The notes under the pieces are model-generated. The model had not been told where the DNA came from. It did no database searches and worked only from the letters and a program-made list of their open reading frames with translations. A stretch of DNA of 64,000 bases from NCBI GenBank assembly GCA_029204225.1, contig CM055109.1:6021053-6085052 (forward strand), given 5' to 3'. Position 1 is the stretch's first letter, and each line of letters opens with the position of its first letter. Source of the DNA: Diphasiastrum complanatum. Taxonomy: Eukaryota; Streptophyta; Lycopodiopsida; Lycopodiales; Lycopodiaceae. Of the stretch, positions 1 through 11,379 are shown in pieces. The position numbers and the translations under genes are program-made.

Positions 1-2097
1 TTCTCCCCATGCTTTTGATACTACATCAACAAAATCGACACAAGTCTTTTGTAGAGCTCTCTTATCAGTATCAAAAAATTTGTCTTTTCTTAATATTTTA
101 ATCATATTGTCAAGCTTCCTCCATACATCAACTTTCAGTAATCTTGATTTGCCAATCACTCCTGAATCTTGAGTGGCAGCAACGATATCTTTCAAAACTG
201 AGTGTTGAATGTTAGAAGCCTTACCAGTATGGTTTGATAGGAATCGACATGCTTTTGCTCCTTCGATGCTTGGCTTAGTAGGCATATTTCCTAACTTTCC
301 ATAAAGCTTTTCATCTTTCTATATTTTGACATGTCCCTTATGAAGTCCTGCTTTCGATAAAACTTCTTCTAATCGACAAATAGCTTCTTTCGCTAATGAT
401 GCTTGCTTACTATTCAATGCAGAAGCTATATGAAGATAAACGAGCTTCTCTATTATCCTAACTTTTGCATGAAGAGTGTGGACATGCACATTTTTCAAGG
501 GAATAGGCAATATTGGCTTCCAGTTTGGATCTGCATTTTCTCTAGTAATTTATGTACTTCTAGTTACATCTTTTGCCATTTTCATGCATTATAAACAAGG
601 ATGTTTAGATGTAGCACCGTGAGAGACATTATACATGCATTTCAATGATTTCAAATCACCTGCTAAGTTCCATTCAACATTGAAGCCTCCAACTTCTAGA
701 ACATTGAGAAATCCTTCGTCCATATGGTCCTTGATGATCCTAGGGTAAGATTTCCTAGAGAATATCCATGATAATATATCATGATTCTCCTTCAGTACCT
801 GTCCTAAGAATAAAACCAACTTAGTTAAATAAGAATTCTTGCTATCCATTGAATTTAATTTAATAATGAAAAAAATTACTTGAAAGGCCGCCAACCACCA
901 TATATCATTTTCGGATTGGACACTGAATCTGAAATTTCCTTGGTCCACTGTTTGTGATAGTGCACCATTCATGAGAGTTATACTAACTCTCTCGATCTTC
1001 TGCCCTTTCACAATCCTTGACTCATCTAACTTAAGTACTATGATTATTTTACCATTCACCTTTTCTAAGGTTATATCATAAAATGTGACCATGTATGTTA
1101 GCAAGTGATTTAGATCAACAAAGAAGTTGTTTGATGAATTATAAGATATTGATCTTCCATCACTTTCATACACTTCCTCAATATAAAATGGAGTGCCAAT
1201 GATCTTATGCATACCTATGTTTAATGTATTCCTCTCTGTCTTCAAGTGATATGACCTTGGGATAGGGACTTTTCTAATTTGAACTTGCTTAAAAGCTTCT
1301 CTAATAAGTTGCATATGCTTCTCTGCTAATACCTGCAAAATCACATGCACCCTGAACTATTGTCTTATCTAAAATTTTCTGAATGTCCAACATCAAAGAC
1401 TTTGCAATTTTGCACTTTACATTGGAACTCCTATTGTTCATCATGATACACTCAATGGATTTGCCTGTCAATATTGAGCCCAATGACATTCGAATTGAAA
1501 CATTGTCCTTAATATTTTGATGAGCTACTAATGCAGATCTGCAAAAAAATCAGATAGTGAGCAGAACATCACAATAGCTGAAATAAAACTCTGTCATTGA
1601 TCAAGTTACAAAAAATCAGAATATGCTTACTTGAATGCATGAATTCTTCTATTTTGATACCCTCCTTTTGAAAGAGTTTGAATATCCTTGCAACTTTGTC
1701 GCTTTCGCTTCTTACTCCTAGTCTCCTTCCTTTTAGCCACTTCCACATCCTTCAGTAATTGTAAGTTTTCCGTACAAATAGATTGTAAGATTGATTGTAT
1801 TTGCTCTAGTTCTGATTTGATGTCTCCGTAATGATTCATTATTTCTTTTAAGTTGTTCATTTTCCTCTAAAGTCTTTTGGACATGACAAAATATCCTAGT
1901 AATCCAGTATGCCCATTGCATATCCATGTAACTAAATGAGTTATTGAAAAGAATTTGGGATGAGTCAATGTGTTAGGATCTTGAGGATACAATGTTCCGT
2001 CTGTCCACAAATCCAAGTTCTTCTTTCCTTCTGCCCTATAATGGGAACGATATTGGAATTTGTTTGCCTCCTCTTCTATGTAAAGATGCCAAATCAT
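1..2097 (-). pseudogene. Multi-exon, transposase-like gene of unknown family, broken and cut by the window edge
   Basis: Read right to left, the N-terminal part (about 2097-1630) has a coiled-coil stretch rich in Glu, Lys and Leu and a basic cluster (KKRKR), possibly a nuclear localisation signal. A credible GT-AG intron (about 1632-1539) joins IHAFK to SALVAHQN. The core (1538-590) includes LDESRIVKGQ and ends in HGATSKHPCL, followed by a stop where Tyr-Cys would fit. After that come a WKPILPIPLKNVH segment and a Leu/Lys-rich tail open to position 1. An acidic residue in a beta-strand-like context, followed by a late Cys/His knuckle and a helical tail, is reminiscent of RNase-H-fold DDE transposases with a zinc-binding insertion; this is inference. 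Defects: a frameshift near 1310, frame breaks near 1860, and in-frame stops near 590, 550 and 319. The family is not recognised. Confidence 0.5.
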
Positions 2098-2275
2098 TAG
2101 GGATATCCAAATGTAGATGATACAATGTCGTCATCAGAAAAAAACAAGAAAGTAATCTAAGACATCAAAGTACTAAGAATAGATTTTTCAAAACAAAACA
2201 ATATACTTATCTTTTATTATATTATATACTCTGTCCCATCAGTCCATTGATTTTGCTTTTCTGCTTGATTCAAAT

Positions 2276-2440
2276 TTGGAGATGGTGCTCATATTTGGAG
2301 ATGGCACTCATATTTTCATTCCAATGTAAAGACGACGTTCATATTTGGAGATGGCACTCATATTTTCATTCTAGTGGAGGGAATGCATATTCATACATTT
2401 TGCTATTTTCCCTGATTCGAATTTGGGGATGGGGCTCATA
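2276..2440. repeat. Short tandem repeat, 50-bp period
   Basis: The phrase atatttggagatggcactca recurs at 2291 and 2341, with a partial copy just upstream (gatggtgctcatatttggag) and a weaker copy near 2420. The unit is about 50 bp. The open + frame through it is a by-product of the repeat and shows no known domain. Confidence 0.6.
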
Positions 2441-2640
2441 TTTTAGATCCAATGAAGGTAATGTATATTTGAATTTAGACAAGTTAGACTGTGAACAGTT
2501 TAAAGCTCTTAACTGTGATTGTAGACACTATGGTTAGATCATTGGGAGTTGAGGAGGCCTTGGGAGTGGTGGCAGCAAGCAAATAAACAATATTGTTTTT
2601 TTTATTTTGAATTTTTTCTTTATCCTACATGGCATTACTC

Positions 2641-2960
2641 AAAGGGTCTTTTTGATATTGAGAACTCCTCTAATGTGTATGCTCTTTCCCCTAACTGCGT
2701 ACCCACTATAGGAGCCAGTATGTACAACCGATTGCCTTTGTAGTTGTCGACTACAATAGTAGGACCAAGATTGCGAATGACACTCATAGAAACACCCGAG
2801 GTTGATCTGCAATGCGTGCCAATATGAATACCATGGTCAGTTCCATCAGACAAAAGCAATTCAAAGGTCCAGTTGCAAGCTTCAAATCTCTGAGCAATGT
2901 AGATTTTTACTTGGTTAATTCTTTTCAGAATTTGTCGACAGCGGAAAGCGGCAACAATCC
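2641..2960 (-). pseudogene. NIP-type aquaporin exon relic
   Basis: The minus-strand frame reads QVKIYIAQ (compare QVPFYIAAQ in plant NIP aquaporins), then STSGVSM, then RNLGPTIVVDNYKG, then LYILAPIVG. This matches the second half of a plant nodulin-26-like intrinsic protein, including the position of the second NPA box and helix 6. The NPA motif itself is destroyed (MSVIRNLGP where MNPARTLGP is usual). Only one or two exon equivalents (about 100 residues of the usual 270-300) are present, with no start or partner exons nearby, so it is a relic. A second, better preserved relic of the same region lies at 44.05-44.24 kb on the + strand and shares the IH(I/F)GTH lead-in and the NNYKG/DNYKG segment. 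Confidence 0.65.
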
Positions 2961-3036
2961 AGTCTAGTAGACGATGTCGTGTATTGCGTACACCTGTGGG
3001 CCGTGCGTGGGGAACCCATCCCCACCGCCTAGCCAC

Positions 3037-4505
3037 CGGTCTTTTTTTTCATTTGACCCCAAAAGGGTTGGTACGAGGGGACGAGGGTATGATGAATACT
3101 ATGAGATTATATGTGGGTGATGCTTTAGTCCCCATTTACTTGTGGGACAAATGCACTCTTTTTGTTGCCTTTACGAAAATAGCCACTTTGTGAGCGGCTT
3201 GCATCTTCTAACAATTCTAGCATAGACATTAGTTGAAAGATTTTTTTATTTTCTTAGCTCAAGATTATGTTGTTGACACACTAAGAGTGAGGAGAGCAAA
3301 GAGTAAAGTGACCAAGGTTAATTAGTATTAAGCACTACAGGTGAGGAATGCTATAGTGAGTGAGGATCTTAAGAGCGAATAGTACCTTCACGGAATGTTG
3401 CTCTCAAGAGAAAGTCACGGCTGAGAGAAATATTCTAAGCAAAAGCTATCATTGATTAACTTGCAATCAACACTGGACTAAGATTTTCGAAATAATGATA
3501 AGATCTTGACATTGAGATTTCTTGCAATAATTTGTGTGGTTAGTCCTTGGCCTACTAGTTGAAACTTGATTTTTACCAGATCACAAAGCCTTTAGGATAA
3601 TTATAGGCGCTGATATAATTTAAAGGCCGAGATGGTGACGGTGCAATTTGCAAATGTCGTTCTTCGCATGACTGCAGAAACCATGATTCTGAGTTTGTAT
3701 ATCTGGAAGAAACGAATTTGAAATTTATCATTGGGCAGCTCTGTCTAACTCTTTGCCATTGCTCTAGTAGTTAGAACTTAGTTAATGGGAAGCTGCATCA
3801 CCAAGTACTGCACGAGATCACCAAGCGCATTTTAACCAATTTGTACAGACATTTGATGGGCTCGATAGCCTCGATAGGCATCCTATGTCCTTCGACCCTG
3901 ATTGAATCCAGCCCGTGCAACACTGGCAGATCGATCCACATTAAGCCTCTCTGATCTACAACACAGATAACAAAAACTCACATCTCTAGACCAAACTTAA
4001 AGGAGACATAGACAGGTTGAAGTTTCAGCAAATTCTTGCATCCGTAATGTCAGCTAGCTTTGGAAGTTTTTTCAGCTTTCCTTTACTTTAAAGTGTCATA
4101 CACATGATGGCAGTCATCACCGTTTTTCAAAAGCCTTTTTGGTTTTACTTGTACATATCTGTTTTTCACTTATTCTTACATAGGCATTGAAGTTTTTCAG
4201 ATTTCCATACATATGCATTGATGTTTTTCAGAGTTCCTTACATATAAATTGATGCTCTTTGTGTTTTCCTTACAACTACGTTGCTGGTTTCTCTCAGTTG
4301 TCCTTAGTCCTTACACATCCGTAGTTTACTTACTTAGTCCTTACACATGCGTAGCTTACTGGCCACATATATGTACTTATAATATGCTTCTTGGTTTCCA
4401 AGGGGAAGCTCTAAGGACCAAAGAAACTTTGGATGCCAAGCTAATCAGCTGAGCCAACCCCGTTAGTTGTACTTATAATATGGATCACGTATATGTACGA
4501 GGCTT
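3037..4505. other. Intergenic, no gene recognised
   Basis: There is no convincing coding frame, RNA gene or transposon end. Between 4190 and 4370 short phrases such as 'ccttacacatgcgtagcttact' and 'catatgcattgatgtttttcag' recur imperfectly, suggesting decayed local duplication. Confidence 0.5.
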
Positions 4506-4509
4506 ACGT

Positions 4510-4593
4510 GGGGGGGAAGGCCTTGCCTGAGGGCCTTCCATGTTGGGAGGGCCCTTGCCCGAAGGCGGGAGCCCGAGGGCAAGGCCCAAGCTA
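4510..4593. repeat. GC-rich palindromic block
   Basis: This is a GC-rich island in AT-rich surroundings. The arms gggcccttgccc (4549-4560) and gggcaaggccc (about 4578-4588) face each other across gaaggcgggagcccga, giving a strong hairpin. A second, smaller inverted pair (ggaaggcc / ggccttcc) precedes it. It could be a transposon end remnant or a fold-back sequence. Confidence 0.55.
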
Positions 4594-4599
4594 ACGTTC

Positions 4600-5841
4600 T
4601 TAGAAGAAGGTTGGGCAGATTCTTTTTTTTTTTTTCCTTTCTCTAATTGAGACTTGTATGTGCTAACTCGAGTCTTGTGTGGGGAAGTTTTTTCAAAAGA
4701 ATGTTATGTTAATTGGAGAAATGGGCAAGAGCACTGTTAAGGATTTCAGATCATTCAAGATCCAATCCATGTCCCTGATCTTTGGTTACAATAAGGAGCA
4801 AACCAACAATCCTGCCAATGTAGAAAAAATCAGCATCTACATACAAAATGAGATGCAAACTCTAAGAGAACTTGATCAAACATGAACCAAAACATAAAAT
4901 ATGTTTGCCATCCGTACAATTACATTATTCTACTGTATTTCACACATGTGGAACCGAAAATAACAAAATATGAGCATTCTACACACAAGATTGCAAGATA
5001 TCACCAATCAGGCAAACAAAAAAACCTGAACTTTGGAAACCTTGGCAATTTCGGTTGCATTTTCCATTTTGTGATACAAACATTTTGCAATGTTTGTCTC
5101 ACTTTTCTCTCACTTCGGGATTTTCGCGTTTCTCGCTTCAGGATAAGCCATAAGCCAATTTTTGCGAGATAGACGTTTTTGGACACTTGTCGCACTTTTC
5201 GCATATTTTGTATTTTCGCAAAAGTAGAACCAGAGCATGAATAACAATATGAATAACGGAATGCCAGAAAAGCAAAAGTGAACAATGACAGCCAACTAGA
5301 AATAGTTAGAGTTAAGATGTTCTTCTTATTGTAACATATTAGATTGATTGTATCTCCATTATCTATATATAGAATTAATAAGAAATAGACAAACAGAGTG
5401 CTAGTATACGATACTAGATCGTAAGAGAGAGTAACTATCTTGTGGTGTCGTGTTGTTTGAGATCCAAACAATGCACAAGTTTTGTTGTAAATTTGTAATT
5501 TAGATGATATAAATGCAAGAGTGCAATAGAGGCAGTAATCTGCAAGTGTTATTTGTCTGATGTTTGTATTTGAGATTCTTATTTCAGGTTCTAAGTGAGT
5601 TAAAGCTCGTCCTCATGATCAAACCTTTGTTTTTCATAGCCTTGGTCTGTCTTGTCTTTACCATGACATTTTTGGATAAGTTTGAAGATGATCTGAGTGA
5701 ACCTTTGCCACAACCAATCCAAACATGCGGCATAGGTTCACTCAGATTTGTTACGACGAAGCTTCTCTATTGGAGAGTTTGTGGATTCCAAGGAAATCCT
5801 AACCCTAGTTTATAAGTGAGAGAGATTTGGCACCCTGCGTG
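4600..5841. other. Intergenic, no gene recognised
   Basis: It contains a poly-T run (4622-4636), then AT-rich sequence. The 5030-5240 stretch is rich in ttttcgca/ttgcgag words similar in style to the arrays at 29.2-30.4 kb and 48.95-49.34 kb. The 5300-5460 part resembles an LTR tail (tctatatatagaattaataag), but I found no boundary. Confidence 0.4.
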
Positions 5842-6507
5842 TGTAAGTCCAGCCCGATGATCACATAGTTATTTGATAATTAGAAAGTCAATAAAAAGAC
5901 TTTAGGCCTTTTTGCGGGACTTTTAATGTTGTAGGGCCTAAATGTCAAGTTAGTGAATAAAGTTGGGTTTCCCTCCAATTTGAATGGATTTCAACTCTTT
6001 TTTAATAATTAGGGAGGCAAAAATGGGCCAATAGGATTCAGAGGCCAAGGTCCCCTCTCTATTATAAAGAGAGACCAATTTGAGTTTCCTACACATGTAC
6101 ATATTTTCATTTCAATAAAGCAGATTGGTTATCTTGTGAAATGGATTTATGAATGTCCTTGCTCTCTATCACTTTTCCTCCATCTCTCATGCTTTTATTG
6201 TGTTTGCTAAGTGTTGGATTTGATTTTTATTAGGATTGCATGTTTTTACACTTTCTATGAGGGAGAAAGAGAGAGAGAGAAAGGGTAAGCTATCTTCATT
6301 GTGGATCTTAGTGTTATTGGATGTAGTGTTAATGATTAGGGTTAATGGATGTTAGAGTTAGATCTGGATCTTCCATTCATGCTGAAATCTGAAATATGCT
6401 ATTACTCTCATGGAAACGAATCTACGTGTGACAACTAGCTTCATCTCCTTGATGCTAGATTGATTAGATCTTGGGTTGAGGTTAGACAAGGTAAGAAATC
6501 CACTACA
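5842..6507 (+). mobile_element. 5' LTR of a Ty3/gypsy-type retrotransposon
   Basis: The right boundary is set by the primer-binding site that follows: the LTR ends with ...cactaca and, after three bases, the PBS begins. The proposed left end, tgtaagtcc at 5842, fits the TG...CA rule but is provisional. Inside are a TATA box (tataaag near 6063) and a polyadenylation-like aataaag (about 6115), in the order expected for a + strand LTR with U3, R and U5. Confidence 0.55.
6060..6070 (+). promoter_or_regulatory. TATA box of the gypsy LTR
   Basis: The tattataaaga sequence lies about 50 bp upstream of an aataaag signal, as expected for U3/R of an LTR promoter. Confidence 0.5.
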
Positions 6508-6510
6508 ATT

Positions 6511-6531
6511 CTGGCGCCATTGTCTGAGAGC
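6511..6531 (+). other. Primer-binding site (gypsy, tggcgcc type)
   Basis: The sequence ctggcgccattgtctgagag directly follows the LTR end. The TGGCGCC start is typical of plant Athila/Tat-group gypsy elements and pairs with a tRNA 3' end other than initiator Met. The rest of the match (attgtctgaga rather than the common gttgccgggga) is diverged. Confidence 0.6.
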
Positions 6532-7721
6532 TACGCCAATTTTTCAGTTTGCAGCATGTTTGTTGGATGGTTAGCTTGCATTAGACATCTTGTCGTGGCA
6601 TGAATAGTGTTAAATCTACATTTAGGGTTAGTTTTGAGAGTGATTTTGTCTTATTTGAGTGGATTTGCTTGTTTCTTATCTCATTGTGGAACATGAAAAG
6701 CTATTTAGATCACCAATCTTAAGATTCATTTGGATCTGAGATATTAGAGAAAATTATTAAATTGGCCAAATCTGCCAGATTTTGGTCAAAAGAAGATAAA
6801 AATCGTCATAAGAGCTAATAATTTTTTGACTTCTTTCAAGAAATGTTCACCAAGTTGCAAGCACCTTTGGTTTTGATCATAGAATTCTCTGTTTGAAGGG
6901 AAAACAATCCTTCCTAGCAGATTTTTAGAAACATCAGAAAAACTACAAAAAAATATCAAAAAATCACCAAAACTCTAAAAATACAGAAATAGAACCTTCG
7001 TCCAATTCACTGTGCATAGGTGTGATTCAGATCTATCTACTGCCAGGTCGACAAAAAATAATATTAGAAATAGAAGGTTTCTCAGAGGATCAGTTGTCAT
7101 ATTGTCATATTTTTGTCAATAAAGTCTCTTTTTTTTGTAAAAATATCACTATTACTCTCGATTATTCGTCAGAACTTTTGTCGAGTTTTCAGATCATTCT
7201 ATTTATAATAATTTACTATTTTTGAGTTTGACGAACATTCATTTTATACGGATCAAAGAAAATCTCTATTTTTACCCTTGTCAAACTACAGAAATTGTGT
7301 TTTTATATGCCAGGAAGCTTCACTAGTTCTACCCCAGTTTTATCTGTTTCAGATTTTCAGTTTGAGAATTTGACGAAGGTTATTTTCATAGAATTTGTCA
7401 AGAGAAACCTGATCAGAGAGTTTTTACCAAAAATAGCACTGTTGAACCTTCGTCGAGTCAACCTTCGCCAGTTATATTTTTTGGTTCAGATTTTCCAGAT
7501 CAAGTCTCTATCAAATTTTGGATTAAATCTGATACAGTCTGATTTTGATTGAGAATTTTTCATTTTTGAGAAGTATCGATCAGTTGATCGTAGGAGTCTT
7601 TTTCACATTATAGAAATCTGATTCTTGTCAATTGGAAGAGATCTAACAGATCTGATTTGAGATTGTTTTGATTGAAAATCTAGATCCAATCTCATTGTCT
7701 ATTTAATTTAATCAGTAAAGA
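6532..7721 (+). other. Untranslated leader of the gypsy element
   Basis: A long AT-rich segment lies between the PBS and gag. Repeated phrases of the form 'ccttcgtc...gag' and 'tcagatttt' occur. The two open frames here (7022-7225, 7295-7552) have low-complexity Phe/Leu/Ile composition and no domain, so I do not call them genes. Confidence 0.45.
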
Positions 7722-7925
7722 TGGCTGCTCCTGGAGGTGCTCCTCAAGAAGTCAATCCAATCATTGTTAGAAGCACCCCGTTTGGATCTACCCAAATACA
7801 ATGGACTAACAAATCCAGTTAGATTTCTTCAGAGCTATTCTGAATCTTGTGAAGTCTAAGTTTTTCCCCAGGATAAACTTAAGATTTTTCCTATGGCCTT
7901 AAAGTTAGAATTAAAGTTAGAATCA
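7722..7925 (+). pseudogene. Truncated gypsy gag, interrupted by a copia LTR
   Basis: It opens with MAAPGGAPQ at 7722. After a one-base frameshift near 7780 it reads LPKYNGLTNPVRFLQ, SYSESCEV, stop, FPQDKLKIFPMAL. The pattern (short motif ending in fL..f......W..d..ki..f...L) is the start of the retrotransposon gag domain found in Ty3/gypsy polyproteins. After about 65 residues the homology stops where the copia-A LTR begins, so most of gag and all of pol are absent. Defects seen: one frameshift, one in-frame stop, and a 3' truncation. Confidence 0.6.
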
Positions 7926-8168
7926 CTGTGTGACTGTAAGTGGGTCCTGTCAGTGGATAAGTATCAGTTGGCCTTGCCACGAGGCAAGTTGACGGGACAC
8001 GCATCCCGCCAATGGCAACCTGGGTCATGCATGGGTTGCCTGAGTGAACAACTATATGTACAGTGTAATTTCATTTTGAGAAATACAGTTGCTATGTGAG
8101 CTTGCTGAGGAGAGTGATTTTCTGTCTGTGTTACTGTGTAGCATGATCTGTGTTCCTGTGCAAAGCAG
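7926..8168 (+). mobile_element. 5' LTR of copia-A (+ strand)
   Basis: It lies between the broken gypsy gag and a copia primer-binding site. The proposed ends are tgtgtgactg on the left and ...caaagca on the right, and both are approximate. The LTR is short and contains a run of hairpins at 7974-8040 (ttgcc/ggcaa, cggga/tcccg, ggcaacc/gggttgcc). Confidence 0.5.
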
Positions 8169-8177
8169 CTTCTAAGT

Positions 8178-8190
8178 TGGTATCAGAGCC
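8178..8190 (+). other. Primer-binding site, initiator Met-tRNA type (copia-A)
   Basis: The sequence tggtatcagagcc is the standard plant Ty1/copia PBS, complementary to the 3' end of initiator tRNA-Met. Confidence 0.85.
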
Positions 8191-9489
8191 GTACAGGGAG
8201 TGTACACAGTACAGTGTCGCCGTTGAAGAGAGCTTCGGGAGAACTGTCTTCTGAGAGTTTGGGGTTTTACGGCGGGTTGAAGACGGAAAGAGAAGCACTG
8301 GTGCATGGTTTCTAATTTATAGAGGCTTGCTAAGCACAGCGGAGGGATTATTAGCCTGTGCATAGCATCAGACAGGGAAAAATTTGGTGAAATATTGACA
8401 ATTTCGAAGCCAGCTGAAAATTGAAACCGGACTTGGGGTTACGATTTTTATACATAACTGGTGATTTCTTCGCTGTATGTGCATCGTTTTGGATGCCGTA
8501 AGGACAGGAAGGAAACTAATCACACTGTCAATCAACCATGGAGAGATTTTGAGGTTTATGTCAGAGATTTGTCTCCATACAGTTAACCTAGCAGATTTGC
8601 GGTAAAAAGGTGAAAAAGCCACTTTGTCAAGTTGAGCTAAAATCACCTTTTCTCCATGGAATCTCCTGACTGAACATTCTAAAGTCATGGATTCAGTAGG
8701 GCGACCCTGCTCCAGGCCTCAGATCGTGCTCAAAACGATCCACAGGAGAGCTTGATCCGATCTTTTTGAGGGAAGGGAGGAGGGGCCGCAGGCAGGGAAG
8801 TCGCGGGCAGTTCGCGTGCCCAATGCGATGAAGAACTTAGTGTATCGAAGTTCTTAGCATATGCAGGAGTTTGGTTCGATGCCCAGATGTACTTTGAACC
8901 TGTAGATGAGGTGTCAAGTGAATCAACGGTCCAGAATTTGTGATGGGAGAGAAATTTGAACCACAAGATTTGGTTCAGCCATTGGATGAGCTTTAAATAG
9001 GGTCCTGAAGAATTGAAGTGCATTCTGGCCTTCAACTTCATTAAAAATTTTCATACTAAAAGTTGAGTTGGGTCCCTTCACAAGTGAAGAGTGAAGTTTC
9101 TTCAAAGTGAAGAAACAGTTCAAAAGCTAGAAAAGTCCCTATTTTTGGGTCCTTTGCCCGTTTTGACCCAAACAAAAGGCTATAACCTCCAAACGAAGGG
9201 CACCCGGACTGTACCTACAAGTACGGTATAGCAAAATAGAGCGGTTGCAGCAGAGAAAGTGTTCGGAGTACGCCAAAAGTAGTTTCACCATTCCACTGGG
9301 CACCTTGTTGGGAATTGACGACTGAGTGCATTTCGGAAGGCGACGCCGATTTGGCTTTCAAATTGGTGGAAAAGCGACGAGTGGCCTGGTAAGAAAAAAA
9401 GTGCAGGTCATTATTTTCAACGTCTGACATCACTGTTGGCCTCGACATACTGTTCTTAGCCTAAGGTAGAAGTTTTAAGCAGTTTTGCG
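8191..9489 (+). other. Untranslated leader of copia-A
   Basis: A 1.3-kb stretch between PBS and gag. Its distal part (about 9190-9320, containing the phrase tgtacctacaagtacggta) is clearly homologous to the leader of copia-B on the minus strand (about 22850-22660). A and B are therefore members of one family. The open frames on the minus strand here are shadows. Confidence 0.7.
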
Positions 9490-9777
9490 ATGGCAAACAT
9501 CGGAGAGTCCATTTTGAGTGAAAGTAGCAAATTGGATGGGATTTCCAACTATGTAGTGTGGAAATTCAAAATGAAAAACATACTGATGGAGAAAGATGTG
9601 TGGGAAGTCGTCACAGGTGATGAGAGAAGGCCGCCAAATGAAGCAGACATCAAAGTGTTCGACAAAAAGATGAGGAAAACTTTGACCTTCTTCAAAATGA
9701 CAAAAAACAAAATTTCAAAACTTGTTTTATGCACAAAGCTACACTACCATTCCCTTCCTTATGAAACTAGGAGATAG
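9490..9777 (+). pseudogene. copia-A gag, N-terminal fragment
   Basis: It starts MANIGESIL and continues SKLDGISNYVVWKFKMKN and EKDVWEVVTG, the conserved N-terminus of plant Ty1/copia Gag (UBN2-type region). The copia-B gag begins MANINEAIL...SKLDGASNYNVWKFKMK, confirming the start codon. Similarity fades after about residue 80 (HYHSLPYETRR, then stop), and no zinc knuckle, protease, integrase or RT follows on this strand. The element is truncated here. Confidence 0.75.
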
Positions 9778-9779
9778 GA

Positions 9780-11335
9780 AGGTGTAACTAATGAAGTTTG
9801 GATGAAAACTTCACTTTTCAGATCTGATTTTCAGATTTGCAGGTCTGAAAAACAGAAGTTCAAAATGAAAATCAGAACTTCAAACACTTCATTTATGCAA
9901 AAAAAAAACACTAGTTTTGATCAAAACACATAGCTAGAATCAATCTTTTTGCCAAAAAAAATTTGTGTATGTAGAGGAAGACTTCCTCTACCCATCCCAC
10001 AAATCTTTTTTCAGAACTTTAAAAAACCCAAAGCCAACTTTAAAACTTCTCTAACATGATAAAAAATCAACCCCTAAACAATTCTATAAGCATCACTACT
10101 CTCTTCCACAGAGAACTAGATTCATTGGGTACTTCAACTACAAGCTTCCTACAACTAGAAAAGCCTATAATCTTCCCCAAAAATGTTTTAGTTGGTGATC
10201 TCAATAGAACTTGAAGAAGGTTAGAAAGGTTACCATCCTTTGTCTAGCTCTGATACCCCTTTTACAAGTAGAGGTGAGGAAGTCCTCCAAATCCAAGGTA
10301 GAGCCTCCAAATGTCCTTCAAGCAACCTGCAAGCTTCAAGATGCTCCCCAACTCCAAGCTAGGATGCCTCCACCTGCAAGTAAGGATCTGCAAGCCTCCA
10401 AGGATCTCTCATCCACCTGTGTCCCTACTCTTTAAACACAAAGATAGATAACAAGCTGGCCTCAAGTATTCACCACCCAACTATAGCTAGATCCAAGCTC
10501 CAAGCAAGACCTATCTAGCAGCCCCTTGCTAACCATAAACAAATCACAAGCATACCACAACACTCCATAGCATTCTCAAGATCCAAACCCTACTTATGTC
10601 CCATACCATACGCAAGATCCAAACCTTAAGCATAATACCACAAGAAAGCACTCTACACACTAGTAACAACACTAGAGCATAAGCAAAGCAAACAAGAGAG
10701 ATTCTCTCCCTCCCAATGGGCACCCTACTACCCTCATATAGATGGCCCATGGACCCCTCCCATGCACTATGGAGTTCCATGGTCATCCAATGAGAGAGAG
10801 AGAAGCCTAGGGGAGTTAAAGAATCTCCAAGAGCCTCCACAGGCTTATGGAAGGTCAAGAGATTCCTTCCATAACCTATGACTCTTTGAATGTCTTTCTT
10901 GTGGGAGTTGGGAACTCAATGGACACTTTAGAAGGGCGCCCTCCTACTAGGTCCCATTGCCCAAGTTGTGCATATATACTTTGGTCCTAGACCAATTAAG
11001 TGATATGGTTCAAGGTTGAGGCCCAAGGTTTAGAAAAATAGTCTTCCAATGACTTTCTAACACCTCTCTAGGTTCCATACCTCCATCCAAGGCATAGACA
11101 CCTACTTGTCCTTTACCAAGGACACTAGTACCTTAATTTAAGCTACCTACCCTTAATACTAAGGGTACCATCCCGTATCCAAAGGTCACGTGACTCCATA
11201 CCTCAAACTAAGGTATAATCACTAAGATGTGGTTAATTAGTTGATTTGTTATAATGTTTTTATGTACATACAAATTATAATCAGTATTGTAACCATATCT
11301 CAAATTCAATGAATTCCTTTCTCATGCAAGTGGTA
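9780..11335. other. No gene recognised
   Basis: This is mixed sequence with runs of 'aagctccaagc' and 'ctccaaatcc' phrases (10250-10440) and polypurine patches (10790-10805). No frame shows a domain. It may include decayed LTR sequence, but I find no ends. Confidence 0.4.
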
Positions 11336-11379
11336 TATGAATGTACATTTGGGCTTTTATCAAGCTGGGTTTCTCATGA

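Noticed and set aside
5001-5471. A 156-codon minus frame
   Set aside because: Low-complexity Phe/Tyr/Ser content over AT-rich repeat-like DNA, with no domain.
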